From: Sipunculus nudus
Taxonomy: Eukaryota > Annelida > Sipuncula > Golfingiida > Sipunculidae
Direction of reading: 5' to 3'
Length of the DNA stretch: 64,000 bases
Assembly (NCBI GenBank): GCA_026874595.1
Contig: CM049313.1
Span: 25,046,008-25,110,007, forward strand
A program made the translations under genes and the position numbers. The notes beneath the pieces are model-generated. The model worked only from the letters and a program-made list of their open reading frames with translations, searched no databases and had not been told where the DNA came from. Below are positions 1-9,805 of this stretch, in pieces. Position 1 is the first letter of the stretch. Each line of letters starts with the position of its first letter.

Positions 1-1
1 C

Positions 2-1958
2 TATCGAGAACTTTTACATGATCGTGAATTTTCCTCTGCTCGTGTATGGAACATGGATGAAACTGGCATTACTAGTGTGCAGAATCCAGGAAAAATACTG
101 GCCACAAAAGGCATCAAACAGGTTGGCAAAGTGACGAGTGGTGAAAGAGGTAAAACGGTAACGGTCATATGTGGGATGAGTGCCGCTGGGGTATATATGC
201 CTCCAATGCTCATATTTCCCAGAAAAAGAATGGCAGACGCACTGATGGTCGGGGCGCCTCCAGACTCGATCGGTTATGCTAATCCCAGTGGCTGGACTGA
301 CTCGGATCTGTTTATGAAATGGTTGGAGCACTTTGTGAAATTTACAAACTCTTCCACAGAGATGCAGCACATCATCATCCTGGATGGCCATCACAGCCAT
401 AAAACACTGGCAGCTGTGACCTATGCACGTGAACATGACATCCACCTGCTCACACTTCCACCACATAGCACACATAAAATGCAGCCTTTAGACCGAACAT
501 ATTTCAAATCTCTCAAAAGTTCCTACAATGCAGCAGCAGACTCTTGGATGGTGGCACATCCTGGGAAGAGGATATCATTCTTTGCTATTGTAAGTATCTT
601 TGGGAAAGCTTTCCTCAGGTCTGCTTCGCCTGAAAAAGCTGAACATGGATTTGCAACTTGCGGTATCTGGCCTTTTGATGCAAATGTGTTTTCAGACGAA
701 GACTTCGTCGCTGCCATGGTAACTGATGAAGCGCATCCTTCTGCTGGTGAATCACCTGCTGCAGCTGGACAACCTACCTTTACAGGTGTAATGTCTGCTC
801 CTTCTGGTCAACCTTCTGCTGGTTGTAACCTTCTTGCTGCTGTCGACCAACCACCCGGGCATGGTAACCATCCTGCTGCTGCCGACCAGCCACCTGCTGC
901 TGCTGTTAACTCTCCTGTTGCCGACCAACCACCTGCTGCTGCTGGTAACTCTCCTGTTGCCGACCAACCACCTGCTGCTGCTGGTAACCCTCCTGCTGCT
1001 GCCGACCTGCCACCTGCTGCTGCTGTTAACTCTCCTGCTGCCGACCAACCACTTGCTGCTGCTGGTAACCCTCCTGCTGCCGCCGACCAGCCACCTGCTG
1101 CTGCTGGTAACTCTCCTGTTGCCGACCAGCCACCTGCTGCTGCTGGTAACCCTCCTGCTGCTGTTGACCAACCACCCGCTGCTGCTGGTAACCCTCCTGC
1201 TGTCGACCAACCACCTGTTGCTGGTAATCCTGTTGACTACACATCCGACAGCAATGGAACAAAAATCATAGAAGATGCGTCGCCGGTAGAAGGGCCTTCA
1301 GGTGAGATATACATTTTATCTACAAATGTGCCTTCAAAAACAAAACCTTGCAACCAGTTATCATGTTTTGACTTATCTTTACGTTTAAATGTTTGTAGGC
1401 TCTTCGGTGCAAGATATCATCCGCAGTCTGTCACCAATTCCCAAGCTTGGTACAGCACGCACCAGAAAAAGGAAGTCCGAGGGTGCTGTCCTTTTGACAT
1501 CATCGCCCTACAAGACAATGCTGCAGGAAAGACACACGGCAAAAGAAAAAAGAAAAGGTTGCACCAGCAAAGGAAAATCGGCAGTTAAAGCAAAAAAATC
1601 AAAATCAGTGAAAGAGAAAGGACCAGTTAAAGATAAACCGTCAATGAATCGGAGCATTAGAGGAAAGGGGAGAGGAAAACCCGCAGCAAGTAAAGCAAAG
1701 GGCCAGAAAAACACCCACAAAGGTACCCGGAAACCTAGACCATCGACCAGCCGTAAGACGTACAGCAGTGATGAAGACGAGGATGAGGAATGGCCTTGTT
1801 TAATATGTGCGGAGCCATTTGCCAATTCTAAATCCAAAGAAGTCTGGGTACAGTGCCTGTCATGTCACAAATGGGCTCACGAAGAATGCACATCTGGAGA
1901 ATCTCTTTTTGTATGCCCAAATTGTGAGTCAGACGTGCCCTCTGATGACTCTGATTAG
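2..1958 (+). CDS. Pogo-like DDE transposase with C-terminal PHD-like finger, 5'-partial, two exons (2-1301, 1399-1958)
   Basis: This is the 3' part of a cut-and-paste transposase or a gene derived from one. The frame is open from base 2, so the N-terminal DNA-binding region lies upstream of the window. Visible DDE_1 motifs are MDETG (first Asp codon 56-58), ILDGHHSH (second Asp 383-385) and MQPLDRTYF (third Asp 491-493), with 35 residues between the second and third Asp. A GIWPFD motif typical of the family follows near 663-680. Then comes a Pro/Ala/Gln repeat (about 740-1230). The frame joins exon 2 in phase across a GT-AG intron. Exon 2 carries SPIPKL and a TSSPYK motif common downstream of pogo DDE domains, a Lys-rich probably nuclear-targeting segment, an acidic run, and a C4HC3 PHD-like finger (codons 1797-1929, CLIC, WVQCLSC, WAHEEC, CPNC). 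All three acidic residues and all zinc ligands are present, so nothing visible is broken. A transposon gene is likelier than a host gene. Confidence 0.85.
735..1230 (+). repeat. Coding minisatellite, 39-42 bp unit
   Basis: About a dozen units encode variants of ADQPPAAAGNPP, with 13 or 14 residues each. The array sits between the DDE domain and the intron. The repeat keeps all three forward frames and some reverse frames open, which explains several overlapping spurious ORFs here. Units differ by point changes (NSPV versus NPPA), so the array is a mix of old and newer duplications. It probably encodes a disordered linker. Confidence 0.85.
1302..1398 (+). other. Phase-1 GT-AG intron of the pogo-like gene
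   Basis: Exon 1 ends ...CCTTCAG and the intron starts GTGAGATAT; it ends TTTGTAG before GCTCTTCGG. The G at 1301 plus GC at 1399-1400 makes a glycine codon, joining EGPS to GSSVQDII. This restores the family-typical order of DDE domain, then SPIPKL and SPYK motifs, then zinc finger. Without splicing, the exon 1 frame reads a meaningless tail to 1588. The intron is 97 bp and T-rich toward its 3' end. Confidence 0.8.
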
Positions 1959-2192
1959 TTGACCAAAATAAGTCCTCCGTTTTGTTTTCTTTCTGAGGTA
2001 GGCCTATGTTTTTTTTTTGGCTTATTCGGTTATAAAACTGATTAAACCATGTTTTACTGTAAGGACACTACATAAGGATTTTGCATTGTTTTGAGAAAAG
2101 ATCCTTTTGCACATTTTCATAAAGGCATCCACCATATGATATACTGATGACATTTAGTGATGTTCAATGAAGCTTTGTTCCTATAGGTAAGG

Positions 2193-2198
2193 AATAAA
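2193..2198 (+). terminator. Polyadenylation signal AATAAA
   Basis: This is a canonical AATAAA 235 bp after the stop codon of the pogo-like gene, followed by T-rich sequence (GTTTTTC). Its place and strand fit the 3' end of that transcript. AATAAA is frequent by chance in such AT-rich DNA, so the assignment rests on position. Confidence 0.45.
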
Positions 2199-2418
2199 CT
2201 GTTTTTCATGAGCTTGTCGTTGATTCTGCATAATCTTGTGATGAAAAGTAAAAACAACATGAAAAATTAATCATGAAAGAAGAATGTACCATTAGTATTT
2301 TTGTATGGTGATAAATGAGTACCGGTAGTCGTTACGGCCACCTATAGGTAGAGCTTAACTTATTAAATATTAATGATAGAACAAAACACTATTTCTTTAA
2401 CAAATAGCTCACTGAGGT

Positions 2419-2498
2419 AAAACGCCCACTTGTGAGCATTTTGCCTCATATGAAAGGCATTATGCCCCATGTATATGGGCAAAACGCCCACTTGTAAA
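2419..2498. repeat. Direct repeat AAAACGCCCACTTGT, two copies
   Basis: The 15-mer occurs near 2419 and near 2482. Between them lies a short inverted stretch (GCATTTTGCCTC ... GAGGTAAAACGC and GGCATTATGCCC). It is probably a fragment of a small repeat. A related string (GATGAGGCAAAACATCCCC) appears near 46931. Confidence 0.4.
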
Positions 2499-2704
2499 TT
2501 TTTCTTTTTCTCCGCCTACACGAGAGACAGATTATGATACATTATATACTTCCGGTCCATCATGTACTATCCAGGTAAACATATGCTCCAGCAGAATAGT
2601 GTCTTGACAGACCTATTATTTTATAAGATAGACCTCATTTTGCTTAGGGTAGGCGCCTTGCCCCACCCTACCCTAATACAGCACTAGCACACTGACAGTG
2701 CCAA

Positions 2705-2880
2705 TGTCAAAGTCATCCAGATGACGTCATCGTCCGAATAATCGTCCTTCACAACAAAGCCAAGTGACACTGACAGTTCCTGATTCAGTCGTTGAGATTG
2801 CGTCAACGTCAGAACAATCTTTACTCATAATACACCACAATCACAGTCTATTGTCAAAGTCCTGACGTCCACATCAGAAT
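2705..2880. promoter_or_regulatory. CRE/ATF-like motif cluster
   Basis: A perfect palindromic CRE, TGACGTCA, is at 2722-2729. Near-CRE motifs follow (GCGTCAACGTCAG about 2801, TGACGTCC about 2863). GTCAAAGTC occurs at both ends of the block, so part of the clustering may come from an old internal duplication. CREB/ATF binding to TGACGTCA is established; regulatory activity here is inference. Confidence 0.35.
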
Positions 2881-3279
2881 ATTCTTAAGACGCTTTTACA
2901 TTATAAAGACCTTGTGAGTGTTACTTTGCCATTAAACGAATTACGCCTACTTTGTTGTTAGAAGGTGCCCGGTTGTGGCTCGGGTGACATTCTTGCAATG
3001 CTTAAAAACTATTAAAGCAATGCTTAAAACCATTAAAACACTTTTAAGTGTTTTTTTAAATGTTTCTCTATTGATATTTAACATAGTCAGGCGGTCGGCT
3101 GAAGCCCACACCGTGTTGTGCCTTGCTGTTATTAATATAAAGCAGTGAAAACAAACAGCAGTGAAGCTCAGTGGGCTCTGAAGTATATATATACACACGG
3201 CGTCCCGAGCTACCGACACCCGGCAGTTGAGCCGTACTTATCACTGCATAAAGCCCCTAACACAGGCCCCGGCCAAGTC

Positions 3280-3560
3280 GCTATATCACGTGGCGGAAAC
3301 GAAAGGCCATCATTGAAAGCAGGGGCATTAGTGTCGCCCTGTAGGATAGATTAGCTTTCTGGTCCAATTCGCCCGTCGTATTGATTCTTTGCGCGGCAGC
3401 TGCAGCAACTGTTTACACAAGGTCCTCGTTGTCGCTCGCCAGTCAAGTAATAGCCGACTGATTGACCAATCAGAGCGTGAATTTTCCAATCTATGCTTTT
3501 TGATTGGCTGCTGCCGATAGCGGGCAGAATATAGATCTGGTGTGCTTGCTCGGGCTAGGT
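3280..3560. promoter_or_regulatory. Candidate promoter with three CCAAT boxes
   Basis: This CpG-richer patch stands out from AT-rich flanks. It has CCAAT at 3466-3470 and 3486-3490, the inverse ATTGG at 3503-3507, an E-box CACGTG near 3289, and CGGCAGCTGCAGC near 3397. CCAAT boxes at 20 bp spacing in both orientations are typical of NF-Y promoters, including bidirectional ones. No convincing coding exon follows on either side within the window, so the transcript it would serve is unknown. Confidence 0.35.
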
Positions 3561-3660
3561 CGTGTAACAAAGTAGAACTTTGTCTTACTATATGGCACAG
3601 GGACAACGCCTCTTCCTGAAATAGCACCAGCGGTGTGTCAAATGCCTTCCAAAACACTTA

Positions 3661-5761
3661 AAGGTTAGGTGAAACGATAAAAACCACCGTACATACTATT
3701 TTGAACGAAACTTGTTTGGAACTCTTTATTCATATACTGGGAATGTACGCCTCACTCGAGGTCATCGAAAGGTAATGGAAAAAAAACCTGTAGACAATTC
3801 CTCATGAATCTGTACAAAATATCTCTTTGTGAAGTAGTGAGGACTAATGTCCGATTCTTCACACCATCATAACAAGTAATTTAGCAGATAGGTCAATATT
3901 GTTTACCTGTAGTTGCACTTGTAATGGGGGCCCTCACATTTAGGTAATTTGAATTACATGCAACAGGGGAGCACTGCTTAGGCCTATATGTTATTTTTTT
4001 TGTTCACATGCGTATATATCCCGTTTATTTATTCTTGAATATACCCGCATTCGGAGAGTTACTTAAAATAATTTTAACGTAACAATAAGTTCTTTACATG
4101 TATTTAGTTAACAATTTCAGAGTTTTTTTAGTTTTCACGATGAAGATGTTAGCCAGTTAATTAAGAAAACAGTTGACAATCGAGTGCACTAGAACCGAAT
4201 AATTGCAGTTATCTAATGAAAGTGATTAATAATGTGAACATTCTTTCGCTTGTAATTTTCGTGTTGGCCCTCCCTGGCGGAATGGACTGCCCCACCTAGT
4301 AATCGGGCGCGAAATGTGCAGCGTTCCTTTGTGTACGCAAAGTTAGGATCGACACACATTCCTCAAAACACCGAGTACACCGAACTGACAGACAAGGGCC
4401 CCGCAAATCACCTGCACGGGCATGTCAACATCACTGCCCTAGTCTGATGTTTCCTAAATCATGGGTGAGTACAAAATGAACTTGCGTGAATTGAGCAAAA
4501 TGTCCCCAAATTCGTTGATTCCAACAAAATGTGTGGATGTTTCCCCCCGATAAATATGACAGTTGCGAAAAATGTGTCATGGGCAAATCTAGAATTAGAG
4601 TATATATCAACATTAACATTCCCATGGTGCGTGATGGTTATATCTATTATCAGTAAAGCCAGCCTTGTGTACGTGCGGTGTGACTCAAGTGCCTGGCGGC
4701 TCACAAGGCTCTCAGCAGAAATCAACATACAATTAACATCTGTCTGACCCCGCCGATGAAAGGTCACGCCCAGTCACTCGGAAAGCATGGTTCTCCTTAT
4801 TTGGGAGACTCCGTCCGGGATGTTATATGTTTATTGCTGATAACCAGCACGGCTGATGTAAGATCAGGTGCGAAGTGCTTCTGAAGATTCAGAAATAAAA
4901 ACATACTTTGAGGTACCTCACAAGAGCTCACATTGGCTAACTCGGCCCAAAACTATTAATTTAACTATTAATATATCCTAGTAGATTAAGTTCAACTCTT
5001 AAAAGAGTATATCAGATGTATGTGTGTGTGTTTTTAAACTGATATATCATCATGTACATACTTAAATACCCATAACCTGATGTTGTGAAACCTTTGACAA
5101 CAACATTTTCAGAAAATTTAGTCAGTATATTTTTGATGAATAGGAAATATGGATTATTTATTGTATACATGTACATAAGACTATTTTATCAAATTCAGAA
5201 ATTAATTCATTATATTATTTAGTTTGTACAGTATATATTGCAAGTCTTGATAATACTGTAATGTGTCATTGTTTCAGTCCCCCATTTTAACTTCACACTT
5301 TCCACATAAGTTATTGTTTAGTCTTTATGTCATCTGGTTGGAAGTATAATGTATAAAGGGTATAATGTCCTTGTGTATTTTATCCCCTCCTAGCCTAGAC
5401 TTTACTTCCTTGTTGCTTTAACAAACCATGCTTCATAATTTAAAATAGAATTGTAGTTTACAGCTCATCTTCTGTCATATATTTTATCAATACAATGAAC
5501 TTAATAAATGTAATGTGGACAATTTATAGTGTTGTGTGAAAATATACATGTATAGTCATGGTACTGTACAGTTTGCATTAATGTCTCTTTTATATTATAA
5601 GACTGGTCTTCTATATGCCACTAAAATTGTCCTGTCTGTATGTTTGTCCCAGAACTTTCAAGGACATTGGACATGACAGTGGGCCAGTATTGCTATCAGT
5701 GTCAGTCAGATGCCATAACCAATTTGGCCCTGCCACTTGCACACAATTGAATTCCAAGCAG
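3661..5761. other. AT-rich non-coding stretch
   Basis: I see no gene. A GC-richer spot at 4263-4440 (CCTCCCTGGCGG, GGGCGCG) interrupts the A/T-rich sequence. There is a short TG run at 5020-5030. The small ORFs here have no recognisable motif. Confidence 0.5.
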
Positions 5762-5873
5762 CATCACATCACAGCTCGGTCGCACAACATCACATCACAG
5801 CTCGGTCGCACAACATCACATCACAGCTCGGTCGCATAACATCACATCACAGCTCGGTCGCACAACATCACAC
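5762..5873. repeat. 26 bp tandem repeat, about 4.3 copies
   Basis: The unit CATCACATCACAGCTCGGTC plus GCACAA repeats almost perfectly; one copy has CATAAC for CACAAC. It is a young minisatellite, since unit identity is near complete. Overlapping ORFs across it encode HHSSVAQ-type repeats and are not genes. Confidence 0.9.
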
Positions 5874-6082
5874 CGTGCCTGCCATTGCTGACCTTCACCT
5901 TGCCCCATTACCCCAAAGATGTATATAGGTTGGTTACATATCAACCACCAGACGTTGCTACTTTATTGGTCTGGGGAGTTCACTACCTTACAGGTCTGGC
6001 AACACAAAATGAGGCAATATCCCATTCCTCTGCAACGGGACCAAGTGGGTCCCCATTTTCAAGTTTGAGACTAAAAATATAT

Positions 6083-6894
6083 GCATACCTCAGATTAGGG
6101 GCCAGGTACTTGTACCTGTACCTGGATCTTTACCTAGGTACACAATGCAGAGTACTTGAACCTGGCTTTCATGAGTAGGAAGTACCTGGTAGCTGTACCT
6201 GTACCTGGAACTGAAGTACCTGTACCTGGTATAAGGTAGGCCTACTCCAAGTACGTGTGATACTGGAAATGGACACTAGACATGGATCAGTTACATGTAC
6301 AAAGCTGTCTTGCCAGTCAGGGCAGTTACCTATCTCAGGCTGGGGTAATTACCAAGAATTAATCACTTCTGCCTTTGAAGTTGAGTGGGCTAGGACTACT
6401 TGCTGGTCTACCTCCAGCCTCTAAACAGGAAGTTCTTTGTGGCATTATCAGCACAAGTAAAGGGCAACCAGCAATGCATATGAACAGGGCTGCTCACATG
6501 CCCCATGTAGATATGTGGTCTTCTATACACAGATTACTGTTGAAGAGTTAATGATGGGTTGAAGAAAATATATATTATATCCTCGAACTTTCTGCTCAAC
6601 TTTGTATATTTATCACTATTACAAAAGGCAGTTCTGTATATTTGCAAGGCCTGTATGTGTCCTGAAGACATGGGGAGTGATCATATAATTCTTTAGAATA
6701 ATATTTTCTGCCATTCTTTTGTAACTTATTATTTCACATCAAGATGAAAAATATACTAATATGATTAGTTTGGATGGTTTTGAAAAGTACCTATACCAAT
6801 GCCTAGTTAGTCAACAAAAATTTTGAACTTGGACCTGTACCTGGCTATTTAACAAGTACTGTCACATGTATCTGGCACCAGCCCTGGCATACCT
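6083..6894. mobile_element. hAT-type non-autonomous element (6091-6886) with 8 bp target duplication
   Basis: GCATACCT is present at 6083-6090 and again at 6887-6894. Between these, the ends are imperfect inverted repeats: the left end CAGATTAGGGGCCAGGTAC matches the reverse complement of the right end, CAGGGCTGGTGCCAGATAC. The 8 bp duplication and CAG start are hallmarks of the hAT superfamily. Subterminal GTACCTGTACCTGG repeats at both ends (6100-6240 and 6829-6845) resemble hAT transposase-binding repeats. The 796 bp interior has no transposase ORF, so the element would need a helper. Confidence 0.82.
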
Positions 6895-7295
6895 ACAAAA
6901 AAATATCCAAGATTAAACAAAAGCTGCAAGGACTCAAGAGTGACATGATTAATAAAGTTAAGGAAATTACTATAAAATCAGAATTTCTAGTAACTTTTCC
7001 TAAATTCTAATTATTGTCAGTTTCTCCCATGACCATATTGGGTATTAACATTTGACGGAAGGTAGATGTAAAAAATAAATGATTTAAAAATATATTTCTC
7101 AAATCCTGACCTCTAAGTCTGAGTACAAGTCAGAGTCCAGGACCCTCGAGTCCGATTCCAGATCTGAGTCACTGAAAAAGTGGATTTGAGTCCAGACTTG
7201 ATTCTTCATTACAGTAATTTATGATAATACAACTGAACATCAATGCATAAATCTCACCCACTTACTCTCACTCCAACCATCTCATTCAGAATTGG
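6895..7295. other. Short stretch without genes, possible transposon end
   Basis: At 7115-7200 the sequence is built of GAGTCCAGGACCCTCGAGTCC-like and AGATCTGAGTC words. These resemble the ends of known hAT-type repeats rich in ACTCGAGTCC. A related texture is seen near 20365-20440. No matching partner end was found. Confidence 0.3.
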
Positions 7296-7577
7296 TAGGC
7301 CAAAAAAAAGTAAGGTTCTCAGGTATTTTTTCCAGAAATCAGTGTGGGTGGGCAGTTTTTTACTTTTTTACCTTTTTTGTATGTTTCGATAAAAATATCA
7401 TATGATCAAGGAAAAGCATGAATATAACAGTATTGTTTTTCACTAAACAGGTAAAAGCACTACATAACAAAGGAAATCTAATCAAAACTGTATTATTTTA
7501 TCTTCTTGAAAGATGAAAATTAAAATAAATAATTTTGATGTGGGGCAAGGGGGTACCTTTTATTTTTTTTGGCCTTA
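7296..7577. mobile_element. MITE with GGCCAAAAAAAA termini
   Basis: The left end TAGGCCAAAAAAAAGTAAGG pairs with the reverse complement of the right end, TAAGGCCAAAAAAAATAAAA. Next to the left end is GGTTCTCAGG. The same order of motifs (T/A tract, then GGTTCTCAGG, then a T tract) occurs on the minus strand at about 35428 down to 35355, so this is a dispersed family. It has no coding capacity. Confidence 0.55.
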
Positions 7578-7847
7578 CAGGCATATTTTAATTCAGCATG
7601 GTGTTGAGTAGGATCCTTCATACTGAAGGTCAGGTTTCAAGCACTGACAGAATGCTATGCTTTTTATGAAGTTGATGCGACTGTTATCACTTGTCCAATA
7701 ATCTGTCCATCAGGAGAATACAGATAATAACTGTTTAGTTTTATAACCAAACCTTAGACAAGTCTCTCAGATGCAAATATCTTAAGTCACATTCTGCAAA
7801 CTAGGTGCCAAAACAAATATTTTGTGTGTAAATATAAAGAAATCAGT

Positions 7848-8177
7848 ACAGTGCCCCATCCAGATGTGTTCCTGAGTGCCTGGTGGTGTATTAGTGACAA
7901 AAGCTATGGTAAGGGTATATTCAGACCATGCTCTGCACAACAAGCCAAGGCCAAGCTCTTGTATACAGAGGTCCCACTCATTCACCCAGGAATGAATTGA
8001 AACTGGTGGCTACATACACATAACCATAGGCAAATGTAGGTAGGACTAATGACCTCTGAGCACCTGGTGGTTGCTTGGACTGTTTGTTCACCAGAGCTCT
8101 GGGAAAAGTTGCAAGAATGCAGGTAAAGTCAGACGAGACACACATTGTTGATGATATCTGACATGAAACCAAGATCC
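7848..8177. mobile_element. SINE-like dispersed repeat, copy 1
   Basis: This shares a series of blocks with 26953-27240 in the same order and strand: CACCCAGGAATGAATTG versus CGACCCAGGAGTGAATGGG, then GCAAATGTAG, GCACCTG, AGCT..GGAAAA, GCAAGAATG, and AAGTC.GA.GAGAC at the end. The length and absence of coding suggest a SINE or MITE. Copy 1 is more diverged than copy 2. Confidence 0.5.
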
Positions 8178-8205
8178 TCAACCTTTAATCCTGTCATCAT
8201 GATAT

Positions 8206-8330
8206 GTTACGCGCCATCGGTCGATCTAGCCCATCGGCCGATGGGTTTGTGCCATCAATCGATCGACCGATGGGGCGCCCATCGGCTGATGGGCCCCCAT
8301 CGGTCGATGGGTTTGCGCCATCAGCTGATT
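8206..8330. repeat. Left TIR, multi-hairpin
   Basis: It contains palindromes at 8230-8245 (CCCATCGGCCGATGGG, perfect), about 8252-8273 (imperfect), 8277-8294 (GCCCATCGGCTGATGGGC, one mismatch pair) and 8296-8311 (CCCATCGGTCGATGGG, one mismatch pair). Single strands of this arm could fold into a row of hairpins. Confidence 0.75.
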
Positions 8331-8512
8331 TCTTATTGCCAAATATGTATGTAAAATTGAAAGAAAATGTTGGCTTGCGAAATTTTTATTAATTGATTGA
8401 TAAATCTATGTGACCTGTCTTGGTCGGTTGGTCTAGTCACATATTCATTAGGAGGGCTGGTTTTCGGAGGGAAAGGACTGTTGGGGGGGGGGGGGGGGTT
8501 TCTAATCAAAGA

Positions 8513-9136
8513 GGGAAATCTGGCCATCCTAGAACACGGCGGTGAAGCTAATCACAACAATATGCATGGTATCCTGGATAAACACTGGCCACAAAGTGTA
8601 TCAAACGTGTATCACATTATAATATAATAAGTATTACAATATCGCGATAAATTGATATATATACCTGGTGTCATAACTGAATCGCACAGAAATAAGTTAA
8701 AAACGTACACGATCGCTTGTACTTATGCAATTCTATCTGCAAAATACCGCGCTGACTTACAGGAATATAGTGGGGAACTTGAGGAGTTCAACAATGAAAA
8801 GAAGTTGTCCCTTTGTGAGGCCGCGAAGCTAGCAAATGGTAGAAATCACTTTATAAGAAATTCTTGCAAGTGCACAATGTTCAAATTTTTCATGTGAATA
8901 GGGACCATAGGATAACAGCATCAAACATTGGAGAGGAAGACCGTACAGTCAACGTGTATGATTCTTTGTGTAAGAAACCATCCGCTTCAACCAAAACTTT
9001 CATAGCAAAAATTATGGAGATTAGTCCAGAGGAATTTACCCTTCAAATTATGAATGATCACAAACAAACCAACTCCAGTGACTGTGGAGTCTTAGCCTTA
9101 GCCTATATATGCAAAAACCCTCCTTGTGGGCAATGA
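8513..9136 (+). pseudogene. Ulp1-type (C48) SUMO-protease-like gene relic
   Basis: Three pieces in two frames are recognisable. The first, near 8515-8600, reads LAILEHGGEANHNNMHGIL, like the conserved ILxxGGxLNDN start of Ulp1 domains. The second, 8652-8897, is an unassigned middle piece. The third, 8864-9136, has VQIFHVNRDHRITASNIG, VYDSL and QTNSSDCGV. The catalytic triad is intact in the third piece: His 8906-8908, Asp 8960-8962 and Cys 9083-9085, with the oxyanion Gln six residues before Cys. The Trp that normally follows the catalytic His is Arg. A stop near 8628 and a frame change near 8868 separate the pieces, and the gap between first and third is longer than in the family, so decay or an intron is possible. 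C48 enzymes cleave SUMO-like proteins; they are often carried by transposons. Confidence 0.65.
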
Positions 9137-9659
9137 TCCTTGTAGCCAGAATTTGTTTATCCTAGATGTCATCTGGCCACACATCTGCCTAGCGGGAACC
9201 TCCCTCCATTTCCAGCAGCAATCACAGTTCGTTTTCAGATGACATTGTTCAGGAATTAAGCCAGTAAACCCATGACCCAAGTCTTTAACCAGTTGTTACA
9301 TATTTGAAATCAGCTATAACTTTCTTGCAAAATAGAATTAATACGACTTGATTTGTTTCAAACAGCACTACCCGCCGATTAAGTAATATATACAAGTCAT
9401 TCACTAGGTATGTTTATATATAGGTATGTTTAGATATATGTATATATGCACAATGAGGTGTTATAATCTGTAACTCACAGACTCATATCTGAGATTACAT
9501 ATATGATATTATTTAGTAGATTTTATTTTTAGTTATTAGTAAATTTTTATGATAAATCTGTTACTATAGGTCACATTTTGGAAACTAGATGTATGAATAA
9601 TATTTATCTGAATAAATAAATATTCATGGTACATGGATTGTACAGCGTGATATTTTATA

Positions 9660-9805
9660 TTGACCGACGGCACAAACCCATCGGCAGATGGGCTTGTGCC
9701 ATCGGCCGTTGGGTCAGCCCATCGGCCGATGGGCGACCCATCGGCCGATCGACTGATGGCGCAAGCCCATCGGCCGATGGGCTTGACCGACCGATGGCGA
9801 GTAAC
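9660..9805. repeat. Right TIR, multi-hairpin
   Basis: This is the inverted partner of 8206-8330. Palindromes are at 9677-9692, 9718-9733 and 9766-9781, with an imperfect one spanning about 9737-9760. The outermost 40 bases match the left end at roughly nine positions in ten. Confidence 0.75.

Larger units (their letters stand above)
8206..9805. mobile_element. DNA transposon with long palindromic TIRs, carrying a decayed Ulp1-like gene
   Basis: The left end (8206 to about 8330) and the right end (about 9660-9805) are inverted copies. Both outer ends read GTTAC[GT]CGCCATCGGTCG inward, then TAGCCCATCGGCCGATGGG or a close match. Each arm holds several 16 bp palindromes of the type CCCATCGGCCGATGGG (8230-8245, 9718-9733, 9766-9781) plus variants. 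The arms are far more CpG-rich than the surroundings. The interior holds an Ulp1/C48 peptidase relic and no recognisable transposase. I see no convincing target-site duplication. Long arms resemble Mutator-like or foldback elements, but the superfamily is unresolved. Confidence 0.7.

Noticed and set aside
752-1271. Overlapping ORFs on both strands in the transposase repeat
   Set aside because: They arise from the 39-42 bp coding minisatellite; only the frame joined to the DDE domain carries motifs.
1508-1837. Minus-strand ORF opposite exon 2
   Set aside because: Shadow of the Lys-rich and acidic coding segment; no domain.
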